The translations under genes were made by a program, and so were the position numbers. Of a DNA stretch of 64,000 nucleotides, positions 17,238 to 25,788 are shown piece by piece (position 1 is the stretch's first letter; each line of letters begins with the position of its first letter). Source of the stretch: Pyramidobacter piscolens (GTDB lineage Bacteria; Synergistota; Synergistia; Synergistales; Dethiosulfovibrionaceae). A model generated the notes under the pieces. It made no database searches. It saw only the letters and a program-made list of their open reading frames with translations, and had not been told where the DNA came from. The DNA lies in NCBI GenBank assembly GCA_004558205.1, contig SFDM01000003.1, forward strand, positions 62,001 to 126,000, in the 5' to 3' direction.

Positions 17238-17858
17238 ATGTCCAAGAACGTCAACAGAAAGACCGCTCCTAAGGGAAAGATCGTTCGCCGTCTGGGCGCC
17301 AACATCTTTGGCAACCAGAAATACGATAAGCTGCTTGGGAAAAAACCCACGCCTCCCGGTGGAGCGCCGCGCCGTCGTGCGAAGCAGTCCATTTATGGGC
17401 TTCAGCTTCAGGAAAAGCAGAAGATTCGCCTTGCCTATGGCGTCAGTGAAAAACAGCTTCGTGCCGTTTACACCGCCGCGAAGAAGATGGATGGCGTTAC
17501 CGGCAGCAACATGCTGATTCTGCTTGAGACCCGCCTCGACAACGTGGTCTACCGCATGGGATTCTGCTCGACCCGTCCTCAGGCCCGCCAGCTTGTTCGC
17601 CATGGACATTTCCTGGTGAACGGCCGCAAGGTGGACATGCCCGGCGTGATTCTCTGCGTGGGCGACGTGATCACCGTGCGCGAGCGCAGCTCCGAAATGA
17701 AGGTCCTCAAGCAGAACCTCGAAGTCGCCGCCGCCGTTTCGCAGCCCGCATGGCTGACCCTGGAAGGAAACAAGGGCACCGTGGCCCGCATGCCCGAGCG
17801 CGCCGATATCCCCAACGTGGCCGACGAGCAGGTTGTCGTCGAGTTCTACGCCAAGTAG
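17238..17858 (+). CDS. rpsD: 30S ribosomal protein S4
   Basis: A 206-residue S4. The start at 17238 is chosen because GAAGGAG stands 10 bp upstream; the in-frame ATG-less extension from 17217 has no site. The S4 RNA-binding domain includes NMLILLETRLDNVVYRMGF and ARQLVRHGHFLVNGRKVDMPG. The N terminus has no zinc-binding cysteines, so this is the zinc-free form. S4 is an early 30S assembly protein and often represses its own operon. Here the gene stands alone, not in the alpha operon. Confidence 0.96.
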   Translation: MSKNVNRKTAPKGKIVRRLGANIFGNQKYDKLLGKKPTPPGGAPRRRAKQSIYGLQLQEKQKIRLAYGVSEKQLRAVYTAAKKMDGVTGSNMLILLETRLDNVVYRMGFCSTRPQARQLVRHGHFLVNGRKVDMPGVILCVGDVITVRERSSEMKVLKQNLEVAAAVSQPAWLTLEGNKGTVARMPERADIPNVADEQVVVEFYAK

Positions 17859-17890
17859 CCCGCGTCAGGAGTCAATCTTTTCGTTCTATC

Positions 17891-17916
17891 AAGCCCGTCT
17901 CAGGACGGGCTTTTTT
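17891..17916 (+). terminator. rpsD terminator
   Basis: GCCCGTC pairs with GACGGGC around a TCAG loop, followed by six T. It separates rpsD from the Nudix gene. Confidence 0.9.
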
Positions 17917-17943
17917 GTTACGTTCCGGAAGGTCGGTGTCACC

Positions 17944-18435
17944 ATGGCTCAAATTACAATCAAGCGTCCCGTCGTCTTCTGCGCTTCAGTGAAGCCTTCG
18001 GGCGAATGGCTTCTCGTCGAACGGATCACGCCTCCCGACGTGGGCTCCTGGTCGATTCCCGGCGGCCACATCGAAGCGGGAGAGTCCCCTGAAGAAGCCT
18101 GCATACGCGAACTTCGCGAAGAGACGGGCGCCCGGGTTGTCCCTGAATACAAGGGTTCTGTCGATATTTACATCCCGTCGCGAAACTTCCTGCGCCGGTG
18201 CGTCTATTACGTCAGCCCTCCGGCGGAAGGCCCCGTCCGCGGCAGTTCCGAAGGCGCGGCCGGATGGTTTCGCCTCGGGGAAAAAAGGGTGTCGCCCTTT
18301 TTGACGCTGCTCCGACCCTGGCTCCGCGGCAAAGACCTCTTCAGAGGCTTTATTCTCTGCAGCGGGGAAGACCGTATCGCCTCGGCCTGTATTTTACCCA
18401 CCGGCACTATCGACGATCTGAGCGATCTCATGTAA
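17944..18435 (+). CDS. Nudix hydrolase
   Basis: A 163-residue protein with a complete Nudix box near residues 37-60 (GGHIEAGESPEEACIRE followed by LREETGA), so the metal-binding glutamates are present. The ATG at 17944 lies just after the rpsD terminator, which rules out the longer frame from 17833 that would run through the hairpin. Such enzymes hydrolyse nucleoside diphosphates linked to another group; the substrate cannot be told from the box alone. The C terminus is unusually long and ends in an acidic DDLSDLM. Confidence 0.85.
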   Translation: MAQITIKRPVVFCASVKPSGEWLLVERITPPDVGSWSIPGGHIEAGESPEEACIRELREETGARVVPEYKGSVDIYIPSRNFLRRCVYYVSPPAEGPVRGSSEGAAGWFRLGEKRVSPFLTLLRPWLRGKDLFRGFILCSGEDRIASACILPTGTIDDLSDLM

Positions 18436-18482
18436 AATGAGTTCCATACTCAAGAGCCGTCAAAGAATGAGGTCGATTATTC

Positions 18483-19235
18483 ATGAATGAAAGAGAATTG
18501 CTTCTGCTGGCCGATCAGCTCCAGTCCGGCCAACTGTCAAAAGAGAAATTCATAGAGAAAATGAAGGAAGCCCCCTTCCAGGATTTGGGCGAAATAAAAT
18601 TGGACCATCACCGCGCCCTTAGAAAGGGCTTCGCCGAAATCGTCTACTGCCCTGGGAAAAGCGACGAACAGCTCCTCTCCATCGCCCAAGCCGTGAAGGA
18701 CCGGACCGAAGCCTGGCTTTTCTCGCGCGTCAGCGGCGCTCAGGCCGATCTGCTCAAAACCGTCCTGCCCGATCTGACCTATCACAAAACGGCGAGAATG
18801 GGAGGGCTGCGCCGCCCAGTATACGACAACCCCTGCAAAGGCCTGACGGTTATCGCCGCGGGAAGCAGCGACGTCCCCGTGGCGGAAGAGGCCGCGATCA
18901 CCGCGGAGTATATGGGCTGCGAGGCGGCGCGCCTTTACGACGTGGGCGTCGCCGGCATCCACCGCCTTCTGGCCCATGCGTCTGAACTGATGGAATCAAA
19001 GGCGATCGTCGCCGTAGCCGGCATGGAAGGCGCCCTGCCTGGCGTAGTGGCCGGGCTTGTCAGCTGTCCCGTCATCGCCGTGCCCACGAGCGTCGGCTAT
19101 GGAGCCAATTTCCACGGGCTGTCGGCGCTTCTGACGATGATCAACTCCTGCGCGACGGGCGTTTCCGTGGTCAACATCGACAACGGGCTGGGCGGCGGCT
19201 ATCAGGCAGCGCAGATCGTGAGGCAGGCCCAATGA
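18483..19235 (+). CDS. larB: Nickel pincer cofactor biosynthesis protein LarB
   Basis: A 250-residue protein. The C-terminal half is an AIR carboxylase-like domain (VIAAGSSDVPVAEEAAITAE and VAGMEGALPGVVAGLVSCPV, then PTSVGYGANFHG). LarB carboxylates and hydrolyses nicotinic acid adenine dinucleotide to start the pathway for the nickel pincer cofactor of lactate racemase. The stop overlaps larE by 4 bases. No larA or larC is in the window, although LarC is needed for nickel insertion, so those must be elsewhere or the cofactor serves another LarA homologue. Confidence 0.93.
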   Translation: MNERELLLLADQLQSGQLSKEKFIEKMKEAPFQDLGEIKLDHHRALRKGFAEIVYCPGKSDEQLLSIAQAVKDRTEAWLFSRVSGAQADLLKTVLPDLTYHKTARMGGLRRPVYDNPCKGLTVIAAGSSDVPVAEEAAITAEYMGCEAARLYDVGVAGIHRLLAHASELMESKAIVAVAGMEGALPGVVAGLVSCPVIAVPTSVGYGANFHGLSALLTMINSCATGVSVVNIDNGLGGGYQAAQIVRQAQ

Positions 19236-20107
19236 AAGCGGCCAGTCCGTCGCTGATCCAGTCCTATTTTCCAGCCCCGGCGGCCGAAAAAATCCTGAAC
19301 TTGAAGTCGGTCCTGGTCTCCCTTTCAGGCGGCGTCGACAGCTCGGTCATACTGGCTCTGCTGGCGGGCGTCATGCCTCAGGGCGGCCTGCGCGCCCTAA
19401 TCTTCAAATCCTTCCTGCACTACGGAAACGAGCGGGAAAGGGCGCTTGAGATGTGCCGCCTTTTTCGCGTCGCCGTACAGGTGGTCGAAGGGCCGGAACA
19501 AAGGGACGAGGGATGCATGTGGAACGTCCCCGACCGCTGCGCCCGCTGCAAAACACTGCGCGTCCGCATTCTGGAGCGGGAAGCCCAGCGGCTGAACGCC
19601 GTCGTGGTCGACGGGACGAACGCCGACGACGTCAAAGACCCCACGCGCCTTGGGAATAAAGTGCTGGCGCAGTGCAAAAATTTATTCAGCCCCTTCGCCG
19701 AGGGCGGCTTGACCAAGGAACAGGTCCGTAAACTGGGGGCCGAGTTGGAAATCCCATGGGCCTACGAGCCTGCGACGGCGTGCCTGGCGACGCGTTTTCC
19801 CTCTGGATACCCGCTGACTCGCGGGGAGTGCCAACGAGCCGCCGCCGCGGAGACTGCCCTGAGAGACGCCGGATTCAAAGTCCGCGTCCGCATCTATGGA
19901 GATACGATTTGCCTGGAATCGCTTGAAAGAGACTGCGGCGTTCTTTCCGCCGGCAGGGACAAAATACTGCCGCTCCTGAAAGGGCTGGGCTTCGAAAGAG
20001 TTTTGGCGGATCTGGAAGGTTATAAAAGCGGACGCAGCTGGCTGCCGCGCCGCTCGTCCCCGGACGATACGTTAAAAGGAGGCAACTCAACATGTCCTAC
20101 AAAGTGA
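19232..20107 (+). CDS. larE: ATP-dependent sulfur transferase LarE
   Basis: A 291-residue PP-loop enzyme. SGGVDSSVILALL near residue 33 binds ATP, TNADD follows the adenylation region, and CLATRFPSG carries the cysteine that in lactobacilli is sacrificed as the sulfur source. RCARCK near residue 103 adds two cysteines, so either the sacrificial or an iron-sulfur mechanism is possible. LarE converts the LarB product to its dithiocarboxylic form. It overlaps larB by 4 and gpmA by 16 bases, which indicates tight coupling. Confidence 0.93.
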   Translation: MKAASPSLIQSYFPAPAAEKILNLKSVLVSLSGGVDSSVILALLAGVMPQGGLRALIFKSFLHYGNERERALEMCRLFRVAVQVVEGPEQRDEGCMWNVPDRCARCKTLRVRILEREAQRLNAVVVDGTNADDVKDPTRLGNKVLAQCKNLFSPFAEGGLTKEQVRKLGAELEIPWAYEPATACLATRFPSGYPLTRGECQRAAAAETALRDAGFKVRVRIYGDTICLESLERDCGVLSAGRDKILPLLKGLGFERVLADLEGYKSGRSWLPRRSSPDDTLKGGNSTCPTK

Positions 20108-20841
20108 TCTTTCTGCGTCACGGTGAAAGCCAGTGGAACAAAGAGAACCGTTTTACGGGATGGACCGACGTCCCTCTGTCGGAGAAAGGCGTCGAGGAGG
20201 CCCGCGAGGCCGGACGCCTCATGAAGGCCGAAGGCTTTTCCTTTGACGAAGCCTACACGTCCTGCTTGAAGCGCGCCATCAAAACCCTGTGGCTCGCCCT
20301 AGAAGAGATGGACGAGATGTGGATCCCCGTGGTCAAAAACTGGCGCCTGAATGAGCGTCATTACGGAGATCTGCAGGGATTCAACAAGGCCGAAATGGCC
20401 GAGCGCGTCGGCGAAGCTCAGGTGAAGCTGTGGCGGCGCAGTTACGACGTGCCGCCGCCCGCCCTGAAAACGGACGACCCGCGCTATCCCGGCAGTGATC
20501 CCCGCTACGCCGCGCTGACGCCCGAAGAACTGCCGCGCACCGAATGCCTGAAAGATACGGTGGCGCGCGTGCTTCCCTACTGGCAGGAGGCGCTTGTCCC
20601 GGCAATCCGCAGCGGAAAGAGGATCCTCATCGTGGCGCACGGCAACAGCCTCCGCGCTCTGATCAAATACCTCGACGGCGTCAGCGACCAGGATATTATA
20701 GGGTTGAACATCCCGACGGGCATACCGCTTCTTTACGAACTGGACGAGCACATGCGCCCTCTGTCCCACCGCTATCTCGGAGACCAGGAAGCGGCGAAAG
20801 CTGCCGCCGCGGCCGTGGCAAATCAGGCTCATAAAAAGTAA
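20092..20841 (+). CDS. gpmA: 2,3-bisphosphoglycerate-dependent phosphoglycerate mutase
   Basis: A 249-residue glycolytic enzyme that interconverts 3- and 2-phosphoglycerate. The catalytic histidine motif FLRHGESQWNKENRFTGW is near the N terminus, followed by NERHYGDLQG and, near residue 180, the second histidine in IVAHGNSLRALIKYL. The length matches the family. AGGAGG precedes the ATG and lies inside the larE coding region. The Ala-rich C-terminal end (AAKAAAAAVA) is a mild oddity. Why it is joined to larB-larE is not clear. Confidence 0.97.
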   Translation: MSYKVIFLRHGESQWNKENRFTGWTDVPLSEKGVEEAREAGRLMKAEGFSFDEAYTSCLKRAIKTLWLALEEMDEMWIPVVKNWRLNERHYGDLQGFNKAEMAERVGEAQVKLWRRSYDVPPPALKTDDPRYPGSDPRYAALTPEELPRTECLKDTVARVLPYWQEALVPAIRSGKRILIVAHGNSLRALIKYLDGVSDQDIIGLNIPTGIPLLYELDEHMRPLSHRYLGDQEAAKAAAAAVANQAHKK

Positions 20842-21347
20842 AACGCCTACGACAATGTGCAGTATGCTGAATTATCGAACTTTTTTATGTCTGGGATAAG
20901 CGAGGCTTGGTCGATCTCTCCTCCGACTTTTATAGAAACCGCTTGACGGGCAAAATTGACGAAGCGGTTGTCGCCGTATTGCCTGTGCGGCGACCGAACT
21001 GTGGGGCCACAGGAAGCGACGCTGGAGGCTTCCCGAGTGGTGCCGGCAGCGCAGATTGAGAAGATCAGCGCGGGACATCTCAAAGTGGGCGATCTAGCGC
21101 CGGAAGCGGTCATGATGGTGATGCTGCAGGGGCTGCCGTTGAGCTATCGCAAGGGCAGCATACCTATAGCGCTGGGCTGTCTGGACCGTCACCGCGCGGA
21201 AAAGCGCGGCGTGGCGCTGACGCTTTTGGAGCTCCGGCTCTATGCTCCTTCCGAGGATATTTGCAAAGAAGCGGCGCTGCTTCAGTACGGCAGGGTTCCC
21301 CGGCAGAGCTAAACCGGCGGAATTTTATTACCCTATAAGGACGAGTT
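20842..21347 (+). pseudogene. Gene-poor gap with possible decayed coding sequence
   Basis: No gene can be called with confidence. A 118-codon frame from a TTG at 20956 to 21312 and an overlapping frame reading FYVWDKRGLVDLSSDFYRNR at about 20883-20942 look like pieces of one older gene joined by a frameshift. I recognise neither. No ribosome binding site stands before the TTG. It could also be a real, unknown short gene. Confidence 0.3.
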
Positions 21348-22598
21348 ATGAAAAAATTTGACATAGCGATAATCGGCGGAGGGGCTTCTGGGCTTGCAGC
21401 GGCGATCGCAGCCGCAAGAAAGGGGGCCGCTGTCGCAATATTTGAAAGAAACCGCGTAACGGGCAAAAAGCTATCTCTGACAGGGAATGGAAAATGCAAC
21501 CTCACGAACGCGAACTGTACAAAAAACAACTGGGACACTCTTAAGCACGCTTATTTCAGCGACAGCCCCGACTTCGCAAAAAACGTGATCGATGCCTTCG
21601 ACGCGACAGACACGCTGGACTTTTTCAGCAGCATCGGGCTGTTCACAAAATTGAAGGCCGGCATTTATTATCCGCTGTCAGAACAGGCCTCCGCCGTTTC
21701 AGGCATCCTGAGGCTCGCCTGCGAGGAGTACGGCGTTGTGGTACACACAGATTATATGGTAAACGAAATCAGCGTAAGCCCAAACAAATACCGTTTTGAA
21801 ATAAACAAGGGCGAGTATGCCGCAAGAAGGCTCATTATCGCCGCAGGCGGCAGCGCCCTTCCAAAGAGCGGCTCCGATGGCGCCGGATTTTCACTGGCCA
21901 AAATGCTCGGGCACAAAATAATTCCACCAGGACCCGCTTTGACCGGGCTGAAATGCAGCGGAGCGAATTTTCACGATATGGGCGGCGTTAGGACCGATGC
22001 GAAACTTTTTCTGGTTATTGACGGGAAAATCGAAAAGGAAGAATTTGGCAATTTACAGATAACAGAATGCGGCCTGTCGGGAATCCCAGTCTTTCAGTTA
22101 TCAAGACACGCCGTGAGAGCTCTTGAAAAAAATAGAACAGTCCAGATGCGCATCGACTTTCTGCCGGAAAAAGATGGCAAAGAACTAAAGTTGGCTATGC
22201 GCAAAATGGTCTCCAACTGCCCCCAAAGGACCATATTGCAACACTTGCTTGGATTATTCAGCAAAAAGCTCGCCCAGGCAATAGTTTTCGGCTGCGGTTT
22301 TAGGATAGACCGAATACTAGCCTATGAAGACATCGCGGCGGTCACAGATAAAATTAAAAATTTCACGGTCGATGTGATAGAAGCGAACGGTTTTGATAAC
22401 GCGCAGGTGACGTGCGGCGGTATTGACACGCGCAAAATCGATTCCTCAACAATGGAATCCCGTCTGATAAGCGGCCTCTATTTCGCAGGCGAAATCATAG
22501 ACACCGACGGCATCTGCGGCGGTTACAACCTGCAATTTGCATGGGCGACGGGGCATCTGGCCGGAAGCAGCGCAGCAGAAAGCCTGAAAAAAGCCTGA
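21348..22598 (+). CDS. BaiN/HI0933-type FAD-dependent oxidoreductase
   Basis: A 416-residue flavoprotein of the HI0933 (YhiN/BaiN) family. The Rossmann FAD motif IIGGGASGLAAAIAAARKG is at residues 8-26, followed by the family signature GKKLSLTGNGKCNLTNA and, at the C terminus, GEIIDTDGICGGYNLQFAWATG. Members of this family include bile-acid 7-dehydroxylation reductases in gut clostridia, but most are uncharacterised. The base composition is more AT-rich than in the neighbours, which suggests it was acquired. An orphan IS605-type end follows at 22650. Confidence 0.88.
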   Translation: MKKFDIAIIGGGASGLAAAIAAARKGAAVAIFERNRVTGKKLSLTGNGKCNLTNANCTKNNWDTLKHAYFSDSPDFAKNVIDAFDATDTLDFFSSIGLFTKLKAGIYYPLSEQASAVSGILRLACEEYGVVVHTDYMVNEISVSPNKYRFEINKGEYAARRLIIAAGGSALPKSGSDGAGFSLAKMLGHKIIPPGPALTGLKCSGANFHDMGGVRTDAKLFLVIDGKIEKEEFGNLQITECGLSGIPVFQLSRHAVRALEKNRTVQMRIDFLPEKDGKELKLAMRKMVSNCPQRTILQHLLGLFSKKLAQAIVFGCGFRIDRILAYEDIAAVTDKIKNFTVDVIEANGFDNAQVTCGGIDTRKIDSSTMESRLISGLYFAGEIIDTDGICGGYNLQFAWATGHLAGSSAAESLKKA

Positions 22599-22649
22599 AA
22601 GCGGAAGCAGCGTCTAACACCTTGTTTCATGGCTTGGGCCGCTGAACCG

Positions 22650-22686
22650 GAAATCGCCCCTGCCTTTAGGCATGGGGAGTGTCAAC
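22650..22686 (+). mobile_element. Orphan IS200/IS605-type right end
   Basis: The sequence has CCCC-TGCC, a TTTA loop, GGCA-TGGGG and then GAGTGTCAAC. This matches the general form of the 3' hairpin end of IS605-family elements, which is also the guide-RNA end beside TnpB. No transposase or tnpB is nearby, so it is a solitary remnant. Confidence 0.5.
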
Positions 22687-22712
22687 GGTGAACTGAAACA
22701 GAGTGAATGATG

Positions 22713-22754
22713 TATAATTATGCGAAACGAGCCAAAAGTGGAGGCGATAAATTG
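22713..22754 (+). promoter_or_regulatory. -10 box, ribosome binding site and TTG start of the acyltransferase gene
   Basis: A perfect TATAAT lies at 22713-22718, GGAGG at 22740-22744 and TTG at 22752. An in-frame ATG at 22707 lies upstream of the -10 box, so a transcript from this promoter could not use it. This decides the start in favour of TTG. The -35 region is poor. Confidence 0.6.
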
Positions 22755-23636
22755 AACACGCAGAACTTTTACTGGTACGCACTCTGCGCGTTGAGAAAAA
22801 TCATGTGCTGGCTGCCGCATAAAACGGCGGTCCGCCTGGGGGACTTCCTCGGGCGGATTGTCTGGCTCGCCAGCAAACGCCGCGTGGACAAAGCCGAAAC
22901 ACGTTGCGTCAGGGCCCTTGGCGTGGGCGTTACGACGGCACGCCGCATTGTGCTGGGATCCTACCGCAACATCGGGCGGACCATCGCCGAGGTGCTGCGG
23001 CTGCCGCTGATCGCAAAAAAACTGGACACGTACTTTAAAATCCAGGGCGGCGAGCGCATCGAAGAGGCTTTAAAGTCGGGCAAGGGCGTGATCCTGCTCC
23101 TGGGACACCTGGATAACTGGGAAACCGCGATTGTCTACTCATTAGGGCGTTTCCCCTTCAACGCCATCGCCGCGGACCAGAGAGACCCCCGTATTACAGA
23201 ACTCCTGATCCAGCTGCGCGGAGAGGCGGGAGCGCGCAGCATCCGGAAGCAGGCCGGGCTGAAGGCCGCGCTGGCCTGCCTGCGAAGGGGAGAGTGCCTT
23301 GGCATCCTTCACGACCAGGACGCCAAGGAGAAGGGGATCGTGGTTCCCTTTCTGGGGCTGCCCGCAAGCTCTCCTTTGGGAATAGCCAAACTGGCCGCCC
23401 GTTTTGGTTCGGTGGTGCTGCCCGTGCACATCCTCAGGCTGCCCGACGGTTTTACCCATCAGGCGATCGTGGAGCCGCCGCTTGAAGACCCCAGCGGCCG
23501 CCCCTTCGGCGAGGATGAGGAACTGGCGGTGCGCATGTGCAACGACAGAATCAGCGCCTGGATTCTGGAGCACCCCGAACAGTGGCTTTTGTGGCTTTAT
23601 CCGCGCTGGGCCAGCACCGTGCCGGGGGACCGCTGA
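22752..23636 (+). CDS. LpxL/HtrB-type lysophospholipid acyltransferase
   Basis: A 294-residue membrane-associated acyltransferase of the lipid A biosynthesis family. The HxxxxD/E catalytic motif is GHLDNWE near residue 118, and HDQDAKEKGIVVPFLG follows near 195. The N-terminal hydrophobic segment anchors it to the inner membrane. Such enzymes add secondary acyl chains to Kdo-lipid A, which implies an outer membrane with lipopolysaccharide. The start is TTG, as explained at 22713. The stop overlaps the next gene (TGATG). Confidence 0.88.
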   Translation: MNTQNFYWYALCALRKIMCWLPHKTAVRLGDFLGRIVWLASKRRVDKAETRCVRALGVGVTTARRIVLGSYRNIGRTIAEVLRLPLIAKKLDTYFKIQGGERIEEALKSGKGVILLLGHLDNWETAIVYSLGRFPFNAIAADQRDPRITELLIQLRGEAGARSIRKQAGLKAALACLRRGECLGILHDQDAKEKGIVVPFLGLPASSPLGIAKLAARFGSVVLPVHILRLPDGFTHQAIVEPPLEDPSGRPFGEDEELAVRMCNDRISAWILEHPEQWLLWLYPRWASTVPGDR

Positions 23637-24067
23637 TGTTTTTGGGCGTGGATCCCGGACGTCAAAAGTTCGGATGGGCTTTAACCGAAGAAAATGGAAA
23701 TCTCTGCGCTTCCGGCATCGTGTCCTTTGAACAGCTTGACCTTTTCGCCAACGCGGTCGCCCTCGCCCCTGAAAAACTCTGCCAATGGCGGCTTGAGGGA
23801 GAGCTGCCTTCGGGCATCCGCATACGAAAGGTCTTCTGCGGCGACGGCACGGGACACGCCCCGTTCCTTCGTTCCCTCCTGCCGCAGGGCATCGACGTGG
23901 AGCTGATCAAAGAGCGCAACACCACGCTCAACGCCCGCGCTCTGTATTGGAAGCTCCATCCGCCTCTCGGGCTGTGGCGCCTCGTGCCGCTCTCGCTCCG
24001 CGTGCCGCCGCGCCCCATCGACGATCTGGCGGCCTGCTGCATCGTCCACAGGGCGCTGCAGAATTAG
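23636..24067 (+). CDS. RuvC/YqgF-like RNase H-fold protein
   Basis: A 143-residue protein starting in a TGATG overlap with the acyltransferase. It has the first acidic motif MFLGVDPGRQKFGWAL, a middle IKERNTT that matches the DER(L/N)TT block of YqgF, and a final acidic site IDDLAACCI. These are the three corners of the RuvC/YqgF nuclease fold. The family includes Holliday junction resolvases and the 16S rRNA end-processing enzyme. Which of these roles applies is not clear, and a canonical YqgF may be elsewhere in the genome. Confidence 0.65.
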   Translation: MFLGVDPGRQKFGWALTEENGNLCASGIVSFEQLDLFANAVALAPEKLCQWRLEGELPSGIRIRKVFCGDGTGHAPFLRSLLPQGIDVELIKERNTTLNARALYWKLHPPLGLWRLVPLSLRVPPRPIDDLAACCIVHRALQN

Positions 24068-24155
24068 AAAAGGTATATTCCCTTAAGGAGGGCACTACGC
24101 GGGGCGTCCCTGCGCCCCGCCATACTGTGATAAATGTCTTGGGAGGCATGTTAAA

Positions 24156-25547
24156 GTGAAGGGGAAAAAAGAAGGACTCCGGCTGCTTCTTGAGGAGTTC
24201 GTAATGACCTATGCCGTGTTCAAATGGCTGATGCTCGCGATTTTGGCGGGAATCTTCGTCGGCGGAGCCGTGAGCCTGTTCGTCAAGCTGCTCGAGCTGT
24301 CCATTCACGCCACGGGAGCGCTGCCGCCGCTGGCGCAGAGGGCGCTGCTTCCCGCGGGCCTCGTGGCCAGCGCCCTGATGGTGCGCTATTTAGCGCCCGA
24401 CGCCAGCGGGCACGGCACGGAAAAAGTCGTCGAGGCCGTACACGAACGTTCCGGTGAGATCGACGTAAAAGTGGTCCCCGTCAAGATGATCACCACCATC
24501 GTCACCATCGCCGCCGGCGGATCGGTCGGTAAGGAGGGGCCCGCCACGCAGATCGCCGCGGGCATCACGTCAACCCTGGCAAAACTTCTGAAACTCAGCG
24601 ACGAGGACAAGAAAAAGCTCGTGGTCTGCGGAGTTTCCGCCGGCTTTGCCGCCGTGTTCGGAACACCCGTCTCCGGCGCGGTCTTCGCACTGGAAGTTCT
24701 TTTTATCGGACAGATCTTCTACGACGTGCTGTTTCCGGCCTTTATCAGCGGCGTCGTGGCCTGGCGCGTCGCCAACGCCTTGGGAATGGTCTATTCGGTA
24801 TACCCCGTGCAGGAAAACCTGCCCGCGTTCTCGTCGTCGACCTTTTTATGGACGGTCCTGGCGGGGGCTTTTTTTGGTTTAGTGTCCCTATGCTTTGTGG
24901 AGATCATCAACCTCAGCGAAAAATGGTTTCATAATTTAAAGATCTCCCTCGTCGCCAAGGCCCTCCTGGGCGCGGCGCTGATTCTCGGCGTCGCCTTCGG
25001 CGTGGGGGACCTCTATTTCGGCCTCGGCGACGGCGTCGTGGACAACCTGCTCCATGGCGGCAGCGTCCCCGGCTTTGCCTTTTTCTGGAAAATCATCATC
25101 ACGTCGCTGACGCTCAGCTGCGGAGGGTCGGGCGGCGTGGTTACTCCCATATTTTTCATGGGGGCGGCTTCCGGCGCGGCCTTCGCCTCGTTCTTCGGCC
25201 TCAATACCATCGCCTACGCCTCATGGGGACTGGCTGGCGTCCTTTCTGGCTGTGCCAACGCCCCCATCGCCTCCACGATCATGGCCATAGAGCTTTTTGG
25301 AGCCCAGGCCGCGCCCTTCGCCGCAGTGGTCTGCGTCACGTCCTTCATGGTAGTGGGGCACCGCAGCGTCTATCCCAGCCAGCTCCTTTCGCGTTCCAAG
25401 TCGTCGCTGCTTGAGGTGAAAGTGCCGGGCCTCCGCGTCGACGTGGACGAAACGCTGCCCGTGCCGGGCCGCTCGCCGGTCATCCGGCGTGTGACCACCA
25501 TCGTGGGCGGCCGTTGGCGGAAGGCACGCAAAAAAGACCCCGCGTAA
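24156..25547 (+). CDS. CLC family chloride channel or transporter
   Basis: A 463-residue inner-membrane protein with about ten hydrophobic segments. The start is GTG at 24156, with GGGAGG 9 bp before it. The CLC motifs are GSVGKEGPATQ at residues 122-132, where the glutamate is the gating residue, and GGSGGVVTPIFF later. The first selectivity motif (usually GSGIP) reads SGHGTEK at 84-90, and that difference separates it from the standard chloride exchangers. No C-terminal CBS domains are present; the tail after the last helix is short and basic. Confidence 0.85.
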   Translation: MKGKKEGLRLLLEEFVMTYAVFKWLMLAILAGIFVGGAVSLFVKLLELSIHATGALPPLAQRALLPAGLVASALMVRYLAPDASGHGTEKVVEAVHERSGEIDVKVVPVKMITTIVTIAAGGSVGKEGPATQIAAGITSTLAKLLKLSDEDKKKLVVCGVSAGFAAVFGTPVSGAVFALEVLFIGQIFYDVLFPAFISGVVAWRVANALGMVYSVYPVQENLPAFSSSTFLWTVLAGAFFGLVSLCFVEIINLSEKWFHNLKISLVAKALLGAALILGVAFGVGDLYFGLGDGVVDNLLHGGSVPGFAFFWKIIITSLTLSCGGSGGVVTPIFFMGAASGAAFASFFGLNTIAYASWGLAGVLSGCANAPIASTIMAIELFGAQAAPFAAVVCVTSFMVVGHRSVYPSQLLSRSKSSLLEVKVPGLRVDVDETLPVPGRSPVIRRVTTIVGGRWRKARKKDPA

Positions 25548-25661
25548 GACATGAAGACAAAGCGTCAGAACGGATAGGGAGACTTCCTTTCAAGTGCTGC
25601 AAAGAAATTCAGAAAAAACGAAGTCTTTTTCTAAGCTGTTGATGATTTTGCCCTAAAGCTG

Positions 25662-25670
25662 TGGTATAAT
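25662..25670 (+). promoter_or_regulatory. Extended -10 promoter of rpsB
   Basis: TGG-TATAAT forms an extended -10 box (TATAAT at 25665-25670). The -35 region is poor, which fits an extended -10 type. It leaves a leader of about 110 nt before rpsB. Confidence 0.6.
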
Positions 25671-25676
25671 GTCGCA

Positions 25677-25788
25677 GGTTCAAAAATCACACATCACTCG
25701 AGGGCTAAGGGCGGTGCTCCGTTCAGTAAAAAACAGAGTCTCAAGCCTGCTAGAGAGTGATGGCGGCTTAACCGAGGAGGAAAAGTAT
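25677..25788 (+). promoter_or_regulatory. rpsB leader, possible autoregulatory element
   Basis: The transcribed leader has CACTC at its 5' part and GAGTG near 25755, which could close a long stem. S2 represses its own mRNA in some bacteria, but I cannot show that this leader belongs to a known class. The GAGGAGG ribosome binding site ends at 25780. Confidence 0.3.

Noticed and set aside
22707..22751. ATG at 22707 as start of the acyltransferase
   Set aside because: It lies upstream of the TATAAT box at 22713 and has no ribosome binding site; TTG at 22752 does.
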